Shown in pieces: positions 57,812-64,000 of a DNA stretch of 64,000 nucleotides. The notes under the pieces were generated by a model that made no database searches, was not told the origin of the DNA, and saw only the letters and a list, made by a program, of their open reading frames with translations. Numbering within the stretch: position 1 is the stretch's first letter; each line of letters opens with the position of its first letter. Made by a program: the position numbers and the translations under genes. This stretch comes from Lachnospiraceae bacterium (GTDB lineage Bacteria > Bacillota > Clostridia > Lachnospirales > Lachnospiraceae): the NCBI GenBank assembly GCA_015057455.1, contig SVEH01000005.1:62001-126000 (forward strand), read 5' to 3'.

Positions 57812-58642
57812 ATGAAAGAAATAGTAAATAAATTTACAAAAGAGGAAAGGGGTGTAATTACCGTATGGATTACTTTATTATCCATTGTAGTTATTGTATT
57901 TATAATGGTTGTTATACAAGGAGTAAGATATATTAACGCTCATAATATATGCTCTAATAGTTGTAATTTGGCAACCATGTCATTAATGGCAGATTATGAT
58001 TTGGATATATATGATAATTATGGTGTATATGTGATGAATAAAGAGGTTGATAAGAATACTTTTAGAGATTATGTTGAAGAATCTTTAGAGCCAGGATTGT
58101 ATATGGATAATGTAAAGGTTAAAAATATAGAATACTTGGATGATAAGAATTTGGAAAAACAGATTACTAAGAGTGGAACACTTTATAAATATCTACTTGA
58201 GAATTTCAGTTCATATAAGAAGCCATATATAAAAGGATTTATGGATAGAAAATATGCTTATGAGCTGGAGTATATAATAGGTGGAGAGAATAACGACAAT
58301 GATAATATTAAAGTAATTAAATCAAGAATCAGAGAAAAAGAAGCAGCAGATGTTGTAGAAGAATTAAGTATGACAGATTCAGAGTATGAGTTTTATATTA
58401 TAGAGCTTCTAGAACAAATTAAGCGAAAGACAATTATAAAAAGAATAAAAGAAATTATTATTACTAATATAAATTCTACATTTGGCAAGAATATTGATAT
58501 GTCAAAAACTATTATAGGCGTGGAACTTGAAAGTAGGTTTTGTGTAGAAAGTATCTTAGATAGGATGCCATTAGTAGAAAGTATATTTAAAAATATCAAC
58601 AACAGGCGCACGTTGTCTGTGGAATCAAAATACTTATATTAA
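57812..58642 (+). CDS. Tad-locus pseudopilin-like protein (DUF5702-like)
   Basis: 276 residues. The N-terminus EERGVITVWITLLSIVVIVF has the prepilin-like Gly and hydrophobic helix but no Glu at position 5. It is followed by VRYINAHNICSNSCNLATMSLMADYDLDIYDNYGVYVM, whose second half resembles DUF5702 proteins common in clostridial Tad loci. The rest is charged and helical, probably extracytoplasmic. It begins 14 bases after the pilin gene. It may be a minor pilin or a tip component. Confidence 0.75.
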   Translation: MKEIVNKFTKEERGVITVWITLLSIVVIVFIMVVIQGVRYINAHNICSNSCNLATMSLMADYDLDIYDNYGVYVMNKEVDKNTFRDYVEESLEPGLYMDNVKVKNIEYLDDKNLEKQITKSGTLYKYLLENFSSYKKPYIKGFMDRKYAYELEYIIGGENNDNDNIKVIKSRIREKEAADVVEELSMTDSEYEFYIIELLEQIKRKTIIKRIKEIIITNINSTFGKNIDMSKTIIGVELESRFCVESILDRMPLVESIFKNINNRRTLSVESKYLY

Positions 58643-58644
58643 TA

Positions 58645-58707
58645 ATTGAATTAATGTAATCAAAATTAAACTAATGTAATTAAGAATTAAATTAATGTAT
58701 ATGAAGA
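58645..58707 (+). repeat. Three imperfect 21-bp direct repeats
   Basis: Units ATTGAATTAATGTAATCAAA, ATTAAACTAATGTAATTAAGA and ATTAAATTAATGTATATGAAGA in tandem. They lie after the preceding stop codon and before the basic-repeat TadE-like gene. The period equals two helical turns. Confidence 0.7.
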
Positions 58708-58760
58708 ATTGTATTACAAAACAAGAGAACAGAAACTATAAATAATAACACATAACTAGA

Positions 58761-58790
58761 TATAACCTTGCAGTAAAATGCAAGGTTATA
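58761..58790 (+). promoter_or_regulatory. Hairpin covering the ribosome binding site of the next gene
   Basis: TATAACCTTGC / GCAAGGTTATA, 11 base pairs, eight-base loop, ending four bases before the ATG at 58795. The only ribosome site-like sequence, CAAGG, is inside the 3' arm and would be hidden when the hairpin forms. Confidence 0.65.
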
Positions 58791-58794
58791 TTAT

Positions 58795-59673
58795 ATGAGT
58801 AAAGTAAGAAGCAAAGTAAGAAGTAAAAGGAGAAATAAAGTAAGACATAAAGTGATAAGCAAAGTAAGAAGTAAAGTACTAGGCAAAGGAATAATTAAAG
58901 GAATAGGAGAGCAAAGAGGTAGTTTAACAGTTGAGGCAACATTAGTGTTAACTATATATCTTATGGCCGTTATTACATTTGTAAATTTACTGCTAGCAAT
59001 AGATGCATCTGCGCATATATATGGAGCAATGTATAAAGGTGCTTATGAAGTTTCTATGAATATAAAGAAGAATATCGTGAGTGCAGATGCATTTGAAAAT
59101 AATAAAGTTAAAGGACATATGGATAATAAATATATAGATAAAACACCTATTATTAATGGTATGGATGGAATAAATATTGTATTCGAACATAGTGGTGATA
59201 AGGAACAAGACATAATGGTTAAATCAAAATATGCAGTTAATATTCCTTTTTTTAATGTCATGAATGTTGGTTATAAAATGAATCAAAGTATAAAATGCAG
59301 AGCATTTACAGGAGATTTAAATAGCAAATCTAATAAGAAATTTGTATATATCACAAAGACCGGTAAAGTTTATCACACTAATGTACAATGTACATATTTG
59401 TTAGTGAAGAAATGTCGAGTTTCATTAAATGATATTGAGGATTTACGCAATAGTGGAGGAGGCAAATATGACCAATGTAGAGAATGTAAAAATGAGATAA
59501 ATAACACAGGGTATGTGTATATCACCAATTATGGAACAAGCTATCATAAAACTATAACATGTTGCACAATAACTAGAACAGTTAGAGCAATAGAAATTGA
59601 TGATATTAAAGGAAGAAAGGCATGTGAGAAATGCATAGATGAAAAGATAGAAGGGATGGAGATGAATGAGTAA
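58795..59673 (+). CDS. TadE-like pseudopilin with basic repeats and a doubled Cys/His domain
   Basis: 292 residues. Residues 1-30 are an odd Lys/Arg/Ser repeat (SKVRSK units), then EQRGSLTVEATLVLTIYLMAV, the TadE/TadG-like signal with Gly cleavage site, Glu at mature +5 and a membrane helix. A pilin-like middle domain follows. Residues about 178-290 carry two copies of VYIT-x2-G-x2-YH-x4-C, each followed by a CxxC or Cys-rich segment (QCRECK, ACEKCID), probably zinc sites. It overlaps the next gene by eight bases. The start is uncertain because the first 25 codons are repetitive. Confidence 0.75.
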   Translation: MSKVRSKVRSKRRNKVRHKVISKVRSKVLGKGIIKGIGEQRGSLTVEATLVLTIYLMAVITFVNLLLAIDASAHIYGAMYKGAYEVSMNIKKNIVSADAFENNKVKGHMDNKYIDKTPIINGMDGINIVFEHSGDKEQDIMVKSKYAVNIPFFNVMNVGYKMNQSIKCRAFTGDLNSKSNKKFVYITKTGKVYHTNVQCTYLLVKKCRVSLNDIEDLRNSGGGKYDQCRECKNEINNTGYVYITNYGTSYHKTITCCTITRTVRAIEIDDIKGRKACEKCIDEKIEGMEMNE

Positions 59674-59953
59674 AAATGCAAATGATAATGTAAATTTAAA
59701 TATATTAAAAGAGGACAAGGCTAATACAAAGACGCATATAGATTTAAGAATATTAAGGGAAGAAAAGGGCATGTTTACCATAGAAGCAACAATAATATGT
59801 TTATTTATAGTTGTTATTACAATGACATTGGTGATGAATGTCATAAAAATATACGATAATTCAATAGAGAATAGAGAGAAGGAAAATGAAAGATATGCCA
59901 TAGAGGCATTTGCAACGGAACAAGATGTAGAGGAATACTATGCAACGGAATAG
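59666..59953 (+). CDS. Small TadE-like pseudopilin
   Basis: 95 residues; the ATG overlaps the preceding gene by eight bases. A hydrophilic leader of about 34 residues ends in EEKG, then MFTIEATIICLFIVVITMTL: Gly cleavage, Glu at +5 and a hydrophobic helix, the class III prepilin pattern. A charged coiled-coil tail follows (NSIENREKENERYAIEAFAT). Last gene of the Tad run; it may prime the pilus together with the larger TadE-like protein. Confidence 0.82.
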   Translation: MSKNANDNVNLNILKEDKANTKTHIDLRILREEKGMFTIEATIICLFIVVITMTLVMNVIKIYDNSIENREKENERYAIEAFATEQDVEEYYATE

Positions 59954-60056
59954 TTTAAATCGGAACAATCTGGAGAATTATAAAACTGATGTGTAAATTT
60001 TATTTAAGATATGGTACAATTTAACAGTGAACTTAATTTAAGAAGAGGGATATAAA

Positions 60057-61187
60057 ATGCATAGATTAATTGGACAATATTTTTTCAATAATAATTATAA
60101 CGAAGTGCAGTTAAATATAGATGATGTTAAAGTATATGAAAAGGGAGATACTTTATATAGTATTTATAATATGCAGAAATGCCAGTTGACTGTTGAACAA
60201 TTTAATAACATTCAGCAGCAGTTATATAGTGGTATAGAAAATGCGGGTGTACATATTAATAATAATATTGTATTTATATGTGCAGGAGATGAAAAATATA
60301 TAGGTACTATGGTTGATGGTATGAAACGCCATAACGATATACAACAGGTGATTAGTATTGTTGATACATCAAGGGCTGTGATAATGATGGAGCAAGGCGC
60401 AGAAGAAAGATGGGGCCAGTTATGTATTGATATATCAAAATATCTTCAAAAGGTTACTTTAGCTATGTATGAAAAGCATATTAAGAACGAAGTAAGTGGT
60501 GCAGAATGTGAAGATGATGAGTGGGACGTATATTCTAGGTCAACTAATAAAAAGACTATATGGCAAGAGATAAAAAGTGGTCTTATATATGGTACAATTT
60601 GGCTTGCAATAATTAATGTTATTCTTCATATATCAACGCATATGGTTGGCTATGAAAAGTTTGGAGCTATAGTTGAGCAATATGCAAATAACTGGATAAG
60701 AGTAACTGAACATAGTGAGTGGTATAGAGTTATAACATCTATGTTTTTACATAGTGATATGGATCATTTAGTGGGAAATATGTTGTCACTTTGTGCAATT
60801 GGAACTCATTTGGAGAAGATAATTGGAAGAAAAAAGTTTTTGTTTGCATATTTTGTCAGTGGAATTATTGCAGGATTGGCTTCATTGGGGTATAATATGT
60901 ATTTGAATGAAGATATTAATTCTATAGGAGCGTCAGGTGCTATATATGGAATATGTGGTTTATTTGTTATAGTATTGGTAGCTCATAGAGATAGATTTGG
61001 CAAGGGTAATGCAATAAGATTAGTAATATATTTGGTGTTGGTAGGATATTCGAGTTTGTCTACTCCGAATATTGACCATATGGCACATATAGGTGGACTT
61101 TTAGCGGGAATGATACTAGGTATATTTATGATTCTTATACCTAGCAGGATGAACAAAAATAAGCAGGTGAATAGATATGAAGATTAA
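60057..61187 (+). CDS. Rhomboid-family intramembrane serine protease
   Basis: 376 residues; GAAGAGGG before the ATG. Residues 1-165 form a soluble cytoplasmic domain of unknown fold. Six or seven spans follow from about 178. Rhomboid motifs: WYRVITSMFLHSDMDHLVGN (the HxxxN region), GASGAIYGICG with the catalytic Ser near 291, and HMAHIGGLLAGM with the catalytic His near 343. It cleaves membrane-spanning substrates within the bilayer. It is translationally coupled to the next gene by an 11-base overlap. Substrates unknown; the adjacent Tad pseudopilins are a speculative option. Confidence 0.9.
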   Translation: MHRLIGQYFFNNNYNEVQLNIDDVKVYEKGDTLYSIYNMQKCQLTVEQFNNIQQQLYSGIENAGVHINNNIVFICAGDEKYIGTMVDGMKRHNDIQQVISIVDTSRAVIMMEQGAEERWGQLCIDISKYLQKVTLAMYEKHIKNEVSGAECEDDEWDVYSRSTNKKTIWQEIKSGLIYGTIWLAIINVILHISTHMVGYEKFGAIVEQYANNWIRVTEHSEWYRVITSMFLHSDMDHLVGNMLSLCAIGTHLEKIIGRKKFLFAYFVSGIIAGLASLGYNMYLNEDINSIGASGAIYGICGLFVIVLVAHRDRFGKGNAIRLVIYLVLVGYSSLSTPNIDHMAHIGGLLAGMILGIFMILIPSRMNKNKQVNRYED

Positions 61188-62196
61188 TATTTATTATGGT
61201 GGTAGAGGATTGGTAGAAGATCCAACTATTTTTGTAATTGACAAAATGGCTGAAGTTCTTGAAGATTTGAGAGTAGAAGTTAATAGATATAATTTATATG
61301 AAGATGTTAGAGCTATAACACCTTTGCATAAGACTCTAAAGGAAGCTGATGGTATTATACTTGCAACAACAGTAGAGTGGTTAGGAATAGGTGGCTATAT
61401 GCAATCATTTCTAGATGCATGTTGGCTATATGGAGATAAAGAACATATGACAAATCTTCATATGTTACCAGTAGTTATGGCAAGCACATATGGAGAGCGC
61501 GATGCTCAGATGTCTTTAATAAAGGCATGGGAATTGCTAGGAGGAAGACCATGTGATGGACTATGTGGTTATATAGAAAGTAATCATGTATTTGAAAATA
61601 ATGAAGAATATATAAGAATTATTGAGAAAAGTGCAGAGAATTTTTATAGAACAGTTAGTCAAAAACTTACTTCATTACCTACAAGTAACAGTGCTGTAAC
61701 AGATAGATTATTAAAGACTACATCACTTAATCTTACACCACAAGAAAGTGAACAGTTATCAATATATGTATCTGATGATACATATGTTAAGAAACAAAAA
61801 GAAGATATAAAAGAACTAACAGATATGTTTAAGGAAATGCTATGGGGAACAGAAGATCATAGGGATGAACCTGAAGAAGATACAGAATTTATAAATGATT
61901 TGTTTAAGGCATATGTTGATGATACTATATTTGATGGAGTATATGAAGTAAGATTTACAGATAAAGATGAAAAACTTATAATTAGTATAGATAATGGAAA
62001 ACTAGATTGTAGATATGGAGAAGTAGTAGAAAAGGATGTACTAATTACTACTAATAGAGAGAACTTCTCAAAAATAATGAGTGGATTAGTAAGTTTCCAA
62101 GCGGCATTTATGTCAGGTGAGTTAACAGCGAAGGGGAACTTTAATAAACTTCGAGCATTAGATAAATTATTTAATTTTGATAGTATGTTGGTATAG
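61177..62196 (+). CDS. Flavodoxin-like protein fused to SCP2 sterol-carrier domain
   Basis: 339 residues, overlapping the rhomboid gene by 11 bases (AGCAGGTGAATAG provides its ribosome site). Residues 1-160 look like an NAD(P)H-dependent FMN reductase or flavodoxin (INIYYGGRGLVEDPTIFVID, ILATTVEWLGIGGYMQSFLD, VVMASTYGERDAQ). A helical linker (160-225) leads to an SCP2-type lipid-binding domain at about 235-335 (VYEVRFTDKDEKLIISIDNG, ITTNRENFSKIMSGLVSFQA, FMSGELTAKGN). It may perform redox chemistry on a hydrophobic substrate. The key FMN residues cannot be confirmed by eye. Confidence 0.78.
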   Translation: MKINIYYGGRGLVEDPTIFVIDKMAEVLEDLRVEVNRYNLYEDVRAITPLHKTLKEADGIILATTVEWLGIGGYMQSFLDACWLYGDKEHMTNLHMLPVVMASTYGERDAQMSLIKAWELLGGRPCDGLCGYIESNHVFENNEEYIRIIEKSAENFYRTVSQKLTSLPTSNSAVTDRLLKTTSLNLTPQESEQLSIYVSDDTYVKKQKEDIKELTDMFKEMLWGTEDHRDEPEEDTEFINDLFKAYVDDTIFDGVYEVRFTDKDEKLIISIDNGKLDCRYGEVVEKDVLITTNRENFSKIMSGLVSFQAAFMSGELTAKGNFNKLRALDKLFNFDSMLV

Positions 62197-62210
62197 AAGG
62201 AGAAGAAATA

Positions 62211-62624
62211 ATGAGTGATTGTTTATTTTGTAAAATAGCTAATGGAGAATTTGATTCTTTTACAGTATATGAGGATAATGATTTTAGAGCAATAATGGAT
62301 ATTGCTCCAGCATCAAGAGGGCATATAATTATCTTGCCAAAAACTCATGCAACTGATATATTTGATTTAGACGAAGTTATTGCTAGTAAGATATATGTTG
62401 TAGCTAAGAAATTAGCTAAAGCAGTAAAGGAAGTAACAGGATGTGATGGTGTTAATGTTCTTCAGAATAATGGAGAAGCGGCAGGACAAACTGTATTTCA
62501 TTTGCATATGCATGTGATTCCAAGATGGAATGATGATAACATTAAGATTTTGTGGGAACAAACAGAAGTAGAAAAGGATGTTCTCAAGGAATTGGCAGAA
62601 GATATTAAAGGAATAGTTAAGTAG
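62211..62624 (+). CDS. HIT-family nucleotide-binding protein (HinT-like)
   Basis: 137 residues. The zinc/C-x2-C start CLFCKIANGE and the histidine triad FHLHMHVIPRW (about residues 95-105) define the HIT family. These enzymes hydrolyse adenosine phosphoramidates or similar nucleotides. Ribosome site AGGAGAAG; it lies 14 bases after the flavodoxin-SCP2 gene, so it is probably the third gene of the rhomboid transcript. A strong terminator follows. Confidence 0.94.
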   Translation: MSDCLFCKIANGEFDSFTVYEDNDFRAIMDIAPASRGHIIILPKTHATDIFDLDEVIASKIYVVAKKLAKAVKEVTGCDGVNVLQNNGEAAGQTVFHLHMHVIPRWNDDNIKILWEQTEVEKDVLKELAEDIKGIVK

Positions 62625-62680
62625 AAAATTACATTAAACTATGGGGTTAAGTGAAAATTAAGTTAACAAGTTAGGAAAAG

Positions 62681-62722
62681 CAAAAAGCTCAAAGGAAGAA
62701 TTATCTTTCTTTGAGCTTTTTG
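62681..62722. terminator. Bidirectional terminator between the HIT gene and murG
   Basis: Perfect 14-base-pair stem CAAAAAGCTCAAAG / CTTTGAGCTTTTTG with a 14-base loop, T runs on both strands. Confidence 0.92.
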
Positions 62723-62804
62723 TGTATATTAAAGATTATTTATTATCGTTTTTAGTATTAGTTTCTTGATTATCATTGTTAGCTGTGTTGTCATCAATTG
62801 CTTT

Positions 62805-64000
62805 CTAATTTTTGTTGTCAGCTTTATTGCCATCAATTGCTTCCTGATTTTTATTGTCAGAGTTATTGCTGTCAGTAGTTTCTTGATTATCGGTAGCAGT
62901 GTTATTATTACTATTATCTGGTTCACTTGCAATATCAGAAACTGCATCTTTGCTAGCTGGTGTTGCTAGTTCATTTATCATTCTTACAATAGTTTTTATA
63001 GAATCCTTTGAGCCACTTTGTGACATGGTGTCAATATATTGTTGTCTATTCTCATATACTTCATGAATAGCTTTAAGTAAAGTATCACCTACAATTTCTT
63101 CTTCTTGAATAACATAGCTGAAACCTTGCTTAGCAAATGAAGCGGCATTTAAAATCTGGTCACCTCTACTTGAAGCAGCAGAAAGTGGAATAAGAATATT
63201 AGGTTTATTAAGTGCAAGTAGTTCACATATTGCATTAGCACCTGCACGAGAAACAACTATATCAGCGCAACTTAATAAGTCACATAATTCCTTTTGAATA
63301 TACTCAAATTGAACATATCCTTTATGCCCATCAAGAGAATCAAACTTCTTACCTTTTCCGCATAAATGTATTACTTGGAAATCTTTTAAAATATCAGTAA
63401 GATAATCTCTTATAGCGTTGTTAACAGCAATAGAACCTAAACTTCCACCGATAACAAGTAGAACAGGCTTCTCATTATTAAAGCCACAGAAATCAAGTCC
63501 TTTTTGTTTATTACCAGTGAATAATTCTGCTCTAATAGGAGTTCCAGTTAACTCGGCTTTACCTGCAGGTAAATGCTTAAGAGTTTCTGGGAAATTAGCA
63601 CATACCTTTGTTGCTCCTGGTATACAGATTTTATTAGCTAAACCTGGAGTAATATCTGATTCATGAATAATAGTTGGAATGCGTCTGTGCTTTGCTGCAA
63701 GAACAACAGGAACAGATACAAAACCTCCTTTTGAAAATACTACGTCAGGTTTTATCTTTCTAAGTAAACTACATGCTTGTGAATAACCTTTAATAACTCT
63801 AAAAGGATCAGCAAAGTTCTTAACGTCAAAATAACGTCTAAGCTTACCAGATGATATACCGTAATAAGGAATATCTAAGTCTTCAAGTAATTTTTTCTCA
63901 ATTCCATTATAGGAACCGATGTAATGTATGTCATAGCCTTCTTCCTTTAGTGTGGGTATAAGAGCAATGTTAGGAGTAACATGGCCTGCAGTACCGCCAC
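62805..64000 (-). CDS. murG: MurG, UDP-GlcNAc:lipid I transferase (5' end outside window)
   Basis: 398 codons visible; only about ten N-terminal residues are missing. MurG adds GlcNAc to lipid I at the inner membrane face to make lipid II. Seen: GGTAGHVTPNIALI (nucleotide loop), YIGSYNGIEKKLL, FSKGGFVSVPVVLAA, TIIHESDITPGLANK, LLVIGGSLGSIAVN, and the C-terminal donor-binding SRAGANAICELLALNKPNIL with the Gln in DQ. After the normal end (SIKTIVRMINEL) there is an unusual tail of about 55 residues rich in Asn, Asp, Gln and Ser, ended by a TAG inside a repeated motif; the frame continues to a TAA at 62736. No ATG occurs in the visible frame before 63026. Confidence 0.93.
   Translation of the reverse strand, partial: GGTAGHVTPNIALIPTLKEEGYDIHYIGSYNGIEKKLLEDLDIPYYGISSGKLRRYFDVKNFADPFRVIKGYSQACSLLRKIKPDVVFSKGGFVSVPVVLAAKHRRIPTIIHESDITPGLANKICIPGATKVCANFPETLKHLPAGKAELTGTPIRAELFTGNKQKGLDFCGFNNEKPVLLVIGGSLGSIAVNNAIRDYLTDILKDFQVIHLCGKGKKFDSLDGHKGYVQFEYIQKELCDLLSCADIVVSRAGANAICELLALNKPNILIPLSAASSRGDQILNAASFAKQGFSYVIQEEEIVGDTLLKAIHEVYENRQQYIDTMSQSGSKDSIKTIVRMINELATPASKDAVSDIASEPDNSNNNTATDNQETTDSNNSDNKNQEAIDGNKADNKN

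Noticed and set aside
1-64000. tRNA, rRNA, prophage or insertion sequence
   Set aside because: I saw no tRNA-like cloverleaf with CCA end, no rRNA signature, no transposase or integrase, and no long terminal inverted repeats.

Overview
The window is AT-rich, gene-dense DNA from a low-GC Gram-positive anaerobe. SpoIIR, a SipL-like DUF3794/LysM protein, Veg, pyruvate formate-lyase with its activase, reverse rubrerythrin, a Tad pilus locus, chemotaxis receptors and a starch/maltodextrin block together suggest a motile, spore-forming, fermentative Clostridia member, most likely a Lachnospiraceae relative. This rests on gene content, not on a database match. I saw no rRNA, tRNA, CRISPR array, insertion sequence or prophage.

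Layout. 1-8100: chemotaxis receptors, a PEGA-domain membrane protein, phosphoglucomutase, an M18 aminopeptidase and a PrcB-like lipoprotein. 8300-18200: veg, a sipL-like gene, ispE, spoIIR, a VanY-type carboxypeptidase, plsC, then the ddl-murI-DUF1934 cluster on the minus strand. 18400-23300: DEAD-box helicase, a secreted Gly/Pro-repeat protein, a BMP-family lipoprotein and rubrerythrin. 23300-24270 holds no gene. 24270-29200: a secreted clostripain-type protease and a large fibro-slime surface protein. 29400-34500: an uncharacterised gene, then pflA, a separate 78-residue glycyl-radical protein and a 699-residue PFL core, then tatD. 34650-37100: a type VII secretion LXG-type effector cassette followed by 40-bp tandem repeats. 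37090-48630: a LacI regulator opposite malQ, glgP, a maltodextrin ABC transporter without ATPase, and a lipoprotein alpha-amylase. 48828-53235: a small secreted protein and a MacAB-like lipoprotein/adaptor/ATPase/permease operon. 53273-59953: a DUF2508 gene and a Tad pilus operon. 60057-62624: rhomboid protease, flavodoxin-SCP2 fusion and HIT protein. 62805-64000: the 3' part of murG.

How the genes work together. The amylase, SBP plus two permeases, MalQ and glycogen phosphorylase form a coherent route for taking up and breaking down alpha-glucans to glucose-1-phosphate, and the phosphoglucomutase near the left end would feed this to glycolysis. PFL core, radical subunit and PflA supply acetyl-CoA and formate. 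MurI, Ddl, MurG, IspE and the VanY-type peptidase serve the cell wall and its lipid carrier. The Tad, fibro-slime, Gly/Pro-repeat, T7SS and MacAB-like genes form the surface and secretion side.

The observations I rate highest are the split pyruvate formate-lyase, a possible shared structured RNA leader in front of two unrelated surface genes, the secreted-protein/MacAB-like operon, the T7SS cassette with its repeats, and a C-to-T nonsense change inside a repetitive murG tail.
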